Assembly (NCBI RefSeq): GCF_024586455.1
Contig: NW_026089624.1
Coordinates: 17,761,341 to 17,825,340 of the forward strand
Direction: 5' to 3'
DNA: 64,000 bases
DNA from: Bactrocera neohumeralis
Taxonomy: Eukaryota; Arthropoda; Insecta; Diptera; Tephritidae
The position numbers were made by a program, and so were the translations under genes. The notes under the pieces are model-generated. The model had not been told where the DNA came from. It saw only the letters and a list, made by a program, of their open reading frames with translations, and searched no databases. Positions 44,798 through 56,300 of the stretch are shown here, piece by piece (the stretch's first letter is position 1; each line of letters starts with the position of its first letter).

Positions 44798-45922
44798 TCA
44801 TTCGCTTGGGGTACTAAAATATTGTTTTTTTACTTCCGGGCACATCTTTGGTCTTAGCGAAAATGTAATATGCTTACACTTCTGTTCATTCACATTTATA
44901 CGCCAGTTCGCTAGCCATTCTTCGGCAGAACTTAAATGCTCCGCTAATATTCTTGATGCTAAAATGTGGTATTTGTTACTAGCTGTGTCGTCCGCAAAAG
45001 TGGAAGTTAATACATTATTAGCTGTTGGGAGATCTGCTGTATATGTGATGTATAGTGTTGCGCCTAAAACACTGCCCTGGGGTACATCAGCCCTTATCTG
45101 TCGTTCATCAGATATGAAATCTCCCACTTTTACCATAAATTTTCTATTTTTTAAATAAGACTCCAATGTTTTATACAATTCCAAAGGTAAATTTTTTTTA
45201 ATTTAGTATAAAAGACCTTCGTGCCACACCTTATCAAACGCCTGAGCTACATCCAGAAATATTGCTGAACAGTACTCCCTGTGCTCAAATGCTTTCCTTG
45301 TATCGTTAGTAATTCTATTTACTTGCTCTATTGTGCCATGTTTAGCACGAAACCCGAAGTGATGCATTGGTATTGCATTATTTTCGTGAAGGAAAGGAGA
45401 CATCGTTGATAGTAATACTTTTTCAAATACTTTTGAAAGACAGGGTAGAAGACTGATTGGTCTGTACGAAGACGGCTGTGTTAAGTCTTTCCCAGGTTTA
45501 TCTATCAAGATAATCTGCGACTTTTTCCATGAAATTGGATAGTATCCGAAACTAAGAATTACATTGAAGAGCAAAGAGAGGGAAAATTGATCATGTCCCG
45601 TCGACTTTTTTGGATTAAGTTCTTTGATGATACCAATAATTTCAGAAGGTGAAGTCTTAAGTGCCTCGAGCGACTCTTTAGCTGTGTTGGGTAAGATTGA
45701 CAGCTTAAAGTTGTTCTTTGGCAAATTGGCTTGAAATACCTTTTCTAGGTGATTTGCAAAACAATTAGTCTTTTCCTCGTCACTGCGAGCCCAATTTCCA
45801 CCCAAGTCTCGTATAGGCATGTTGGAGTCAGTTGGTGGCTTCATGGACTTTTGGGCTTTCCAAAGGGAATTTTGCTTGTTTGAATTTGGACACAGCTTCT
45901 TTATATACATTTCGGTGTTCAA
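44798..45922 (-). pseudogene. Jockey reverse transcriptase, one nonsense codon
   Basis: Motifs in order: 'ELNPKKSTGHDQFSLSLLF', 'PSSYRPISLLPCLSKVFEKV', 'HHFGFRAKHGTIEQVNRI', 'AIFLDVAQAFDKVWHEGLLY' (first Asp), 'VPQGSVLGATLYITYTADLP' and 'FADDTA' (catalytic pair, near 44990). A single in-frame TAA at 45203-45205 splits the frame between motif A and 'SYLKNRKFMVKVGDF'; otherwise it stays in the same frame to 44798. Confidence 0.88.
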
Positions 45923-45999
45923 TTCTTCCTCACGTTTAAGCGATTTTTTTAATTTACGTACAGCAGAGTTTAATTGAAGCTGAGTGGAAGGGGAACAAT

Positions 46000-46506
46000 T
46001 TATCTGCTGTTCACGTCTTGCACGCCTTTTTCATTTACAAGCATTTCTATTTCTCTATTAGAGATTTTTCTGGAACCAAGCGGCTTATAGCTTTTGTTTG
46101 GTGTTGCTAAGACAGCTGCGCTGGTTATTATATCATTGACTTCTCTTATGCTTTCGTCAATATCTCTTCCTGTATTTATTTTGTACTCAATATTAATGTG
46201 GCTACTGACGTATTTTTTATATTTTAGCCAATTCGTTTTATAAGAAGTTAGACCCACTACTGGATTAACGAATATGGGGTGTTCACATAACTTTATTAGT
46301 ACAGGAGAGTGATCAGAAGATAGATCAGTACATGTATCAGCTGTTATGTGCGATTTATCTATATTTTTGATTACCTCAAAATGAATTAAGTCTGGTATTT
46401 TCTTACGATCACTAGGCCAATATGTCGGCTTACCAGGAGATATTATTTCAAGGTTATTATGCCTATTTATAACAGTTTGATACAGCTCATTTGTGTGAAT
46501 TTTCAA
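46000..46506 (-). pseudogene. Jockey endonuclease C-terminal fragment
   Basis: Reads 'GKPTYWPSDRKKIPDLIHFE' and 'TDLSSDHSPVLIKL', the terminal 'SDH.P' catalytic motif of AP-like endonucleases, then the linker 'LTSYKTNWLKYKKYVSSHIN'. The N-terminal catalytic residues are missing because of the 5' truncation, and a frameshift near 46010 separates it from the RT. Confidence 0.85.
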
Positions 46507-46546
46507 ACTCTAGGACAATACAAAATTAAAATCTCATAAAGTTATA

Positions 46547-47411
46547 CATGGGGCATTCTAAAGTTTGAATCTAGTACCCCCTAGTGGCGTCAACTATATG
46601 TCGACTGGTGCGTTAAAATCTGCTATTGTCCAGTGAGAATTTTATGGTATTTCATGGATTTAAAGTGAAGTTATTGCGTTTTAAGTATCAGTCTGTTTGT
46701 GTTATCGGTGCGAAAATGAGCTTCAAACAAAAAGCCACCATCACATTTTATTTTAAAAATGGTAAAACTTTTATCGAAACGATGTAATTGGTGAAACAAG
46801 TTTATGGCGATGATTGCCTATCCAGTAGCAGAGTGCACGAGTGGTTTCAACGTTTTCTAAGTGGTCGTGAGGACATAAATGACGATCAACATGTGGGTCA
46901 ATCAAAATCCGTGATCACCGGAAATTCCACCGAAACTGTGCGTGAATTCATCAAAAATCAGCCGAAATCATCATTGAAATTCATGGAAATGGAATTGAAC
47001 CTCTCCAAAACATCGATTTATCGCATTTTTACCGAACATTTGGGCTTACGAAAGGTGTGTGCACGGTTTGTTCCGCACAAATTGACTGACGACCAAAAAC
47101 TGCTCAGAATCCAACAACGCTTGTGACCGATTATTTGACCAAAAATCACATTTTAACCCTTAACCTCGTATTCACCTGATATGGCACCGTGCGACTTTTT
47201 TATGTTCGGAAAAATGCATTTGCCCATGAAAGGAAAGCGTTATGCAGATGTAGAGGTCATTCAAAAGGCTTGCACCGCACTCGTTCGACATGTTTTTGGA
47301 TCGTGCAAAAATCTGTATTGAAGCAAAAAGAGACTATTTTGAATAAAATTAATTGATTTTGCCGAAAAAATATTTGTTCTATTTTTTTAAAGACCTTTGG
47401 AACGCACCTTG
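46547..47411 (+). mobile_element. Mariner element with internal deletion
   Basis: Ends are imperfect inverted repeats (left 'catggggcattctaaag', right complement 'caaggtgcgttccaaag'), each flanked by TA (46545-46546 and 47412-47413). At about 865 bp it is shorter than a full mariner of about 1.3 kb. The transposase N-terminus is followed near 47125 by sequence from the C-terminus, so the central catalytic region is deleted. Confidence 0.88.
46714..47330 (+). pseudogene. Mariner transposase, N- and C-terminal parts
   Basis: From ATG at 46714: 'MSFKQKATITFYFKNGKTFI', a stop at 46783, then 'VKQVYGDDCLSSSRVHEWFQ' (first helix-turn-helix), 'SGREDINDDQHVGQSKS', 'LNLSKTSIYRIFTEHLGLRK' (second helix-turn-helix) and 'CARFVPHKLT'. 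After the deletion the sequence reads 'YSPDMAPCDFFMFGKMHLP' (third catalytic region). The first two catalytic acids are gone. Confidence 0.85.
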
Positions 47412-47413
47412 TA

Positions 47414-48289
47414 AGTTATAAGGATCCAAATACTTACATAGCGTTGAGAGTTGTAATTGAGTAAATTCATTTTTTATGGAATCCAACAAAAATTTTTTTA
47501 AACAAGTGTAAAGATTTAAGATTTTATGATGCGTTATAACAAGTTGTGTGAGTTCCCTAATAGTCAGAAAAAGCAGATTGGTTCCACCTGGATTTAAAAG
47601 TGAGGAAAGAAAGGCTTCGATGTTGATGAGTTCATCATATGATGACAGATTACGACAGGTTTTTTGTATTTCCTTATATTTGTAATGTTTAGTGAAAAGA
47701 AATTTAAAAATAAAAGAAAGAAAATCTTTCAACATCAATAATAGTTTAATTAATTGTGGCCTCCAATATATCCAAAATTGGACTTATATCTAGACATTTT
47801 TTAAATACCTGAATTACATTTAACAGAAAGCCTTTCTTGTAATTTCTTCAGAATTTTATCAGTTTTGAATATTATATATTCAGCAGAATTTCGGAGTAAA
47901 CTTGGTAGCGAAATCACAAGATGCTGCCATACTTCAAACAATTTAACTATAAAATATTAAATAAAATAAAAAGGTTCTAAACCGTATTTTTATACTCTAA
48001 TATAATCCAGGTAAATAAAAAACATAACGAGTATAACAAGACAAATGAAATCATTGTGTCTTGACGAAACTTGGCAGACGTCTTCTTTGGAACTGTAAGG
48101 AGGTTGGTGTTATATTGGTATTGCCACACTCCTAAAATATAATTAGTAAAAAACTGAATATATCTATATCTGGGTAAGAAATTTAAGGATTGGGGCTTAA
48201 AATGCACTTTAGGTTCTCACAAACATTAGTCAAATGTTCAATTCAATATGTAAAAAAAACAAATAAGCAAAGTGTTAATTCGAGTGTAA
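47414..48289. other. AT-rich intergenic DNA, no gene recognised
   Basis: Two minus-strand frames (47379-47738 and 47977-48207) are open. The first, with 'IKNEFTQLQLSTLCKYLD', could be a chance frame or a remnant, but has no motif I know and overlaps the mariner end. I do not call a gene. Confidence 0.4.
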
Positions 48290-48660
48290 CCGAACAGGTT
48301 GTACTCTCGCAACTTGCAAGGATCAAAGCCGGAAAAGCCTCAACCAAGGGGATAAGTTTAATATATTAAGAAGATCGGAATTGATTACATTAGGGATACG
48401 ATGTGTGGACCAAGATCTACACCAATTTCATTTATATTCATTCATCACACATGTTGACCAATTGGGTGTGTGGGGCCTAGGGAAGATTCTCTCCGAATTT
48501 CATATACTACATAAATATATATAATAATATTAATATCTCATACACTGACTCATATTTTCAATATATAGTCAACCACAGGCACTGAGGTCCACATCTTTGG
48601 TACCTAGGGCTTAATAATTACGGTCTGATTTTGACAACATGATGGCTTACCTTAAATACA
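48290..48660. repeat. Dispersed non-coding repeat, partial copy
   Basis: Contains 'gtaaccgaacaggttgtact' and 'ctcgcaacttgcaaggatca' (near 48286-48325), the 'cgaac...actctcgcaact' start of the family in 12480-13560 and 15485-16878, followed by 'gggtgtgtggggcct'-type phrases. Diverged. Confidence 0.5.
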
Positions 48661-48784
48661 TTATTTTTGCACAATTTTGTTTCGATATATTTATTGCATT
48701 TTGATTCGAATATTGCAAACTGAATGAATATGGAATTACAAATTATGTTATATGGGAAGGAGGTGTGGTTGTACGCGGTGTGTT

Positions 48785-49110
48785 CAAGAAATAACTGGAT
48801 TTTTTTTAAATAAATATGTATTCACTTGTCTACATTAAAGTTGCTGTCTTCAAAATAATCCACATTCGATATTATGCGCTTACGCTAGTGCTTCTTCCAA
48901 TCTTCGAAACCCTTCTCAAAGGCGATTTTTGGGGTAGCCTTTTGCTCTTTTCATCTATCTAGAAAAACAAGGCCGTCGTTTTAAGGCTTAAGGTTCGATT
49001 TAGTTTTGTTAGAAATAAGAAAAAGTGACACCGAGCCATGTCGGGCAAATACAAGAACTGGTGCATCATTACAGTATTGTTTTTTCCAACAAACAAGAAA
49101 GGAAGAGTGA
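48785..49110 (-). pseudogene. Mariner 3'-end remnant
   Basis: On the minus strand a broken frame near 48860-48940 reads 'KGFEDWKKH' and 'NVDYFEDSNFNVDK', the closing motif of many mariner transposases ('CF..W..R...CI...G.YFEGD'). The plus strand 'gtgttcaagaaataactgga' at 48781 may be the element end. Short and old. Confidence 0.6.
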
Positions 49111-50268
49111 GCTTTTAACAAACGAAAATCTCCAACTCATAAAAACACATACATATAACCTTAGCGGCTGCTGCAGCCAAAGAAAGAAATGAATTCAGCT
49201 GAAGATTATTATCGTACTTCAGAGGCATGTACATATATCAACATAATAAAAAAAATGTCAATTAGAATCTCCAAGCCCGCGAAATTGTAACTTTCCGTTA
49301 CACGCCACGTCCATACGGGTTCAAAATTTAATGTTTCTTACGCATTTGTAGTGTTTTCGCATTCTGAATAGTAGTCAGTAGAAATGCCGAAAAGGTTTGG
49401 CATAAACAATTTTGGCTGATTTAAAGAAAAATTTGAATTGAGAAAATAAAATTTCTATTGATTGATTAAAATTTAAGTGATTGTGAAAAGCAACATTTGA
49501 TATATTCTGCTGGTTTTCAATTTCTTTACTTTTTCGTTATTTCGGTCTTTGGGAGAATATCTCTTACAATGCTATTATGTATATACAAATCATATATTGG
49601 ATTTCCCATTTAATAATTTACGGCTTACTTACCTTTTTAAATAAATTTGTAGGTATTATTATTTTTGTAGTTTGCATATTAATTATTTCTTTCAGCCATT
49701 TGATACTCGATTATTGACCAGAGATGAAATATGTGAGTTATTTGTGCTTTACCATAACTGTTTGAGATATTATCATCATATCAGCACTATTGAGCCGACA
49801 CAGGCATACATATTTAATATTACTTATATATATTTTTAGTTCATACACATATATACACAATGTACATGGATATTTATATAAGTATAAGTTGTTGCAGTTG
49901 TCGTCAAAGAAACAAAATCTGTTACACACGGCATTTATACTCATACTCGTATATTCGCTGCCACACTTTTGACCATTTTGAACTTAAAATTTATCGTATT
50001 CAATGGTAAAACTAATATTTTAACCCGATATATACGTAAATGCGAGTTTCGCGGTAAAATACATTACTGCCACAATCTGCGAATATAAGCTCTTCATATT
50101 TGTTCAATATTCTATGTACTTATTTATTGTACCCATAAATTTCTTTGTAGAGTTCTTAACAAAATGTGTGTTAAATTCGTGTAAATAAATAATTTTGTTT
50201 AAATAAGAAATCACTCAATTTATAATAATCACTTCGTTAGCTAGATGTAGCAGCCGTAAAGCATAAGA
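49111..50268. other. AT-rich DNA before the first assembly gap
   Basis: No satellite monomers and no protein-like frames. Short 'acatatatacacaatgtaca' microsatellite-like runs occur near 49840-49870. Confidence 0.5.
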
Positions 50269-50368
50269 NNNNNNNNNNNNNNNNNNNNNNNNNNNNNNNN
50301 NNNNNNNNNNNNNNNNNNNNNNNNNNNNNNNNNNNNNNNNNNNNNNNNNNNNNNNNNNNNNNNNNNNN
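50269..50368. other. Assembly gap (100 N)
   Basis: Exactly 100 N, the usual scaffold placeholder of unknown true length, placed where the satellite starts. Confidence 0.97.
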
Positions 50369-53300
50369 TTCCAGAATTTCACATTTTTCACATTTAGGTA
50401 TAAAACTGACTTTCTTGCATGTACACATTTAGAAATCCATATCAAGTTGCTTCAAATTATTAAATTCCCATATTCAAGTTAATTAACTTTCTTCATTTTA
50501 CCGAAATTGGCATAAAGCCAAAACGGCAGTGCATTTGGAAAATTCCAGAATTTCACATTTAGGTATAAAACTGACTTTCTTGCATAAACACTTTTAGAAA
50601 TACTTATGAAGTTGCTTCAAATCATTAACTTCATATATTAAAGTTAATTTACCTTCTTCATCTTACCAAAGTTGGCCATTTGGAAAAATTCCAGAATTTT
50701 ACATTTTGGTATAAAACCGATTTTCTTGCATGTACACATTTAGAAATCCATATCAAGTTGCTTCAAATTATTAAATTCCCATATTCAAGTTAATTAACTT
50801 TCTTCATTTTACCGAAATTGGCATAAAGCCAAAACGGCAGTGCATTTGGAAAATTCCAGAATTTCACATTTAGGTATAAAACTGACTTTCTTGCATGTAC
50901 ACATTTAGAAATCCATATCAAGTTGCTTCAAATCATTAAATTCACATATTAAAGTTAATTAATCTTCTTCATCTTACCGAAATTGGCATAAAGCCAAAAC
51001 GGCAGTGCATTTGGAAAATTCCAGAATTTCACATTTAGGTATAAAACTGATTTTCCTTGCATGTACACATTTAGAAATCCATATCAAGTTGCTTCAAATT
51101 ATTAAATTCACATATTAAAGTTAATTAACCTTCTTCATCTTACCGAAATTGGCATAAAGCCAAAACGGCAGTGCATTTGGAAAATTCCAGAATTTTACAT
51201 TTAGGTATAAAACTGATTTTCTTGCATGTACACCCATATCAAGTTGCTTCAAATTATTAAATTCACATATTAAAGTTAATTAACCTTCTTCATCTTACCG
51301 AAATTGGCATAAAGCCAAAACGGCAGTGCATTTGGAAAATTCCAAAATTTTACATTTACGTATAAAACTGACTTTCTTGCATGTACACATTTAGAAATCC
51401 ATATCAAGTTGCATTCAAATTTTACATTTAGGTATAAAACTGACATTCTTGCATGTACACTTTTATTAAATTCACATATTAAAGTTAATTAACCTTCTTC
51501 ATCTTACCGAAATTGGCATAAAGCCAAAACGGCAGTGCATTTGGAAAATTCCAGAATTTTACATTTAGGTATAAAACTGACTTTCTTGCATGTACACATT
51601 TAGAAATCCATATCAAGTTGCTTCAAATTATTAAATTCCCATATTAAAGTTAATTAACTTTCTTCATTTTACCGAAATTGGCATAAAGCCAAAACGGCAG
51701 TGCATTTGGAAAATTCCAGAATTTCACATTTAGGTATAAAACTGACTTTCTTGCATGTACACATTTAGAAATCCATATCAAGTTGCTTCAAATCATTAAC
51801 TTCATATATTAAAGTTAATTAACCTTCTTCATCTTACCAAAGTTGACATAAAGCCATAACGGCAGTGCATTTGGAAAAATTCCAGAATTTTACATTCAGG
51901 TATAAAACCGATTTTCTTGCATGTACACATTTTTAGAAATCCATATCAAGTTGCTTCAAATCATTAAATTCACATATTAAAGTTAATTAACCTTCTTCAT
52001 CTTACCGAAATTGGCATAAAGCCAAAACGGCAGTGCATTTGGAAAATTCCAGAATTTTACATTTAGGTATAAAACTGACTTTCTTGCATGTACACATTTA
52101 GAAATCCATATCAAGTTGCTTCAAATTATTAAATTCCCATATTCAAGTTAATTAACTTTCTTCATTTTACCGAAATTGGCATAAAGCCAAAACGGCAGTG
52201 CATTTGGAAAAAAATCCAGAATTTTACATTTAGGTATAAAACTGATTTTCTTGCATAAACACATTTAGAAATCCATATCAAGTTGCTTCAAATCATTAAA
52301 TTCACATATTAAAGTTAATTAACTTTCTTCATCTTACCGAAATTGGCATAAAGCCAAAACGGCAGTGCATTTGGAAAATTCCAGAATTTTACATTTAGGT
52401 ATAAAACTGATTTTCTTGCATGTACACTTTTACATATCAAGTTGCTTCAAATCATTAAATTCACATATTAAAGTTAATTAACTTTCTTCATCTTACCGAA
52501 ATTGGCATAAAGCCAAAACGGCAGTGCATTTGGAAAATTCCAGAATTTTACATTTAGGTATAAAACTGAATTTCTGGCAAGTACACATTTAGAAATCCAT
52601 GTCAAGTTGCTTCAAATCATTAGCTTCACATATTAAAGTTAATTAATCTTCTTCATCTTACCGAAATTGGCATAAAGCCAAAACGGCAGTGCATTTGGAA
52701 AATTCCAGAATTTTACATTTAGGTATAAAACTGACTTTCTTGCATGTACACATCTAGAAAACCATATCAAGTTGCTTCAAATTAACCAAAACGGCAGTGC
52801 ATTTGGAAAATTCCAGAATTTCACATTTACGTATAAAACTGACTTTCTTGCATGTACACATTTAGAAATCCATATCAAGTTGCTTCAAATCATTAAATTC
52901 ACATATTAAAGTTAATTAACCTTCTTCATCTTACCGAAATTGGCATAAAGCCAAAACGGCAGTGCATTTGGAAAATTCCAGAATTTTACATTTAGGTATA
53001 AAACTGACTTTCTTGCATGTACACACTTAGAAATCCATATCAAGTTGACTCAAATCATTAAATTCACATATTAAAGTTAATTAACCTTCTTCATCTTACC
53101 GAAATTGGCATAAAGCCAAAACGGCAGTGCATTTGGAAAAAAATTCCAGAATTTTACATTTAGGTATAAAACCGATTTTCTTGCATGTACACATTTAGAA
53201 ATCTATATCAAGTTGCTTCAAATCATTAGCTTCACATATTAAAGTTAATTAACCTTCTTCATCTTACCGAAATTGGCATAAAGCCAAAACGGCAGTGCAT

Positions 53301-56300
53301 TTGGAAAATTCCAGAATTTTACATTTAGGTATAAAACTGACTTTCTTGCATGTACACATTTAGAAATCCATATCAAGTTGCTTCAAATCATTAAATTCAC
53401 ATATTAAAGTTAATTAACTTTCTTCATCTTACCGAAATTGGCATAAAGCCAAAACGGCAGTGCATTTGGAAAAAAATCCATAGTTTTACATTTAGGTATA
53501 AAACCGATTTTCTTGCATGTACACATTTAGAAATCCATATCAAGTTGCTTCAAATCATTAGCTTCACATCGTAAAGTTAAATAACCTTCTTCATCTTACC
53601 GAAATTGGCATAAAGCCAAAACGGCAGTGCATTTGGAAAATTCCAGAATTTACATTTAGGTATAAAACTGACTTTCTTGCATGTACACATTTAGAAATCC
53701 ATATCAAGTTGCTTCAAATCATTAAATTCACATATTAAAGTTAATTAACTTTCTTCATCTTACCGAAATTGGCATAAAGCCAAAACGGCAGTGCATTTGG
53801 AAAATTCCAGAATTTTACATTTAGGTATAAAACTGACTTTCTTGCATGTACACATTTAGAAATCCATATCAAGTTGCTTCAAATCATTAAATTCACATAT
53901 TAAAGTTAATTAACCTTCTTCATCTTACCGAAATTGGCATAAAGCCAAAACGGCAGTGCATTTGGAAAAAAATCCATGCTTTAACATTTAGGTATAAAAC
54001 TGATTTTCTTGCATGTACACTTTTAGCAATCCACATATCAAGTTGCTTCAAATCATTAAATTCACATATTAAAGTTAATTAACCTTCTTCATCTTACCGA
54101 AATTGGCATAAAGCCAAAACGGCAGTGCATTTGGAAAATTCCAGAATTTTACATTTAGGTATAAAACTGACTTTCTTGCATGTACACATTTAGAAATCCA
54201 TATCAAGTTGCTTCAAATCATTAAATTCACATATTAAAGTTAATTAACCTTCTTCATCTTACCGAAATTGGCATAAAGCCAAAACGGCAGTGCATTTGGA
54301 AAATTCCAGAATTTTACATTTAGGTATAAAACTGACTTTCTTGCATGTACACATTTAGAAATCCATATCGAGTTGCTTCAAATCATTAAATTCACATATT
54401 AAAGTTAATTAACCTTCTTCATCTTACCGAAATTGGCATAAAGCCAAAACGGCAGTGCATTTGGAAAATTCCAGAATTTTACATTTAGGTATAAAACTGA
54501 CTTTCTTGCATGTACACATTTAGAAATCCATATCAAGTTGCTTCAAATCATTAAATTCACATATTAAAGTTAATTAACCTTCTTCATCTTACCGAAATTG
54601 GCATAAAGCCAAAACGGCAGTGCATTTGGAAAAAAAAATCCATAATTTAACATTCAGGTATAAAACTGATTTTCTTGCATGTACACATTTAGAAATCCAT
54701 ATCAAGTTGCTTCAAATCATTAAATTCACATATTAAAGTTAATTAACTTTCTTCATCTTACCGAAATTGGCATAAAGCCAAAACGGCAGTGCATTTGGAA
54801 AATTCCAGAATTTTACATTTAGGTATAAAACTGACATTCTTGCATGTACACTTTTATTAAATTCACATATTAAAGTTAATTAACCTTCTTCATCTTACCG
54901 AAATTGGCATAAAGCCAAAACGGCAGTGCATTTGGAAAAAAAAAAATTCCAGAATTTTACATTTAGGTATAAAACTGACTTTCTTGCATGTACACATTTA
55001 GAAATCCATATCAAGTTGCTTCAAATTATTAAATTCACATATTAAAGTTAATTAACTTTCTTCATCTTACCGAAATTGGCATAAAGCCAAAACGGCAGTG
55101 CATTTGGAAAAAAATCCAGAATTTTACATTTAGGTATAAAACTGACTTTCTTGCATGTACACATTTAGAAATCCATATCAAGTTGCTTCAAATCATTAAT
55201 TTTCAAACTACTAGCTTCTCATGTTAAAGTTAATTAACCTTCTTCATCTTACCGAAATTGGCATAAAGCCAAAACGGCAGTGCATTTGGAAAAATTCCAG
55301 AATTTTACATTTAGGTATAAAACTGATTTTCTTGCATAAACACTTTTAAAAATACTTATAAAGTTGCTTCAAATCATTAACTTCACATATTAAAGTTAAT
55401 TAACCTTCTTCATCTTACCGAAATTGGCATAAAGCCAAAACGGCAGTGCATTTGGAAAATTCCAGAATTTTACATTTAGGTATAAAACTGACTTTCTTGC
55501 ATGTACACATTTAGAAATCCATATCAAGGTTGCTTCAAATTATTAAATTCCCATATTCAAGTTAATTAACTTTCTTCATTTTACCGAAATTGGCATAAAG
55601 CCAAAACGGCAGTGCATTTGGAAAATTCCAGAATTTCACATTTAGGTATAAAACTGACTTTCTTGCATAAACACTTTTAGAAATACTTATAAAGTTGCTT
55701 CAAATCATTAACTTCATATATTAAAGTTAATTTACCTTCTTCATCTTACCAAAGTTGACATAAAGCCATAACGGCAGTGCATTTGGAAAAATTCCAGAAT
55801 TTTACATTTAGGTATAAAACCGATTTTCGTGCATTTACACATTTAGAAATCCATATCAAGTTGCTTCAAATCATTAAATTCACATATTAAAGTTAATTAA
55901 CCTTCTTCATCTTACCGAAATTGGCATAAAGCCAAAACGGCAGTGCATTTGGAAAATTCCAGAATTTTACATTTAGGTATAAAACTGACTTTCTTGCATG
56001 TACACATTTAGAAATCCATATCAAGTTGCTTCAAATCATTAAATTCACATATTAAAATTAATAAGCCTTCTTCATCTTACCGAAATTGGCATAAAGCCAA
56101 AACGGCAGTGCATTTGGAAAAAAATCCATAATTTTACATTTAGGTATAAAACTGACTTTCTTGCATGTACACATTTAGAAATCCATATCAAGTTGCTTCA
56201 AATCATTAGCTTCACATATTAAAGTTAATTAACCTTCTTCATCTTACCGAAATTGGCAAAAAACCAAAACGGCAGTGCATTTGGAAAATTCCAGAATTTT

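Larger units (their letters stand above)
44190..46513 (-). mobile_element. Jockey-type non-LTR retrotransposon, 5'-truncated
   Basis: On the minus strand: the C-terminal end of the endonuclease, then RT, then a C-terminal segment and a 3' end with an A-rich run near 44190-44200. It is 5'-truncated at about 46513, where the similarity stops inside the endonuclease. Few breaks interrupt it, so it is younger than most elements here. No target-site duplication was found. Confidence 0.85.

Noticed and set aside
47379..47738. Minus-strand 119-codon frame as a host gene
   Set aside because: It overlaps the mariner end, has no recognised motif and no neighbouring exons of matching phase that I could find.
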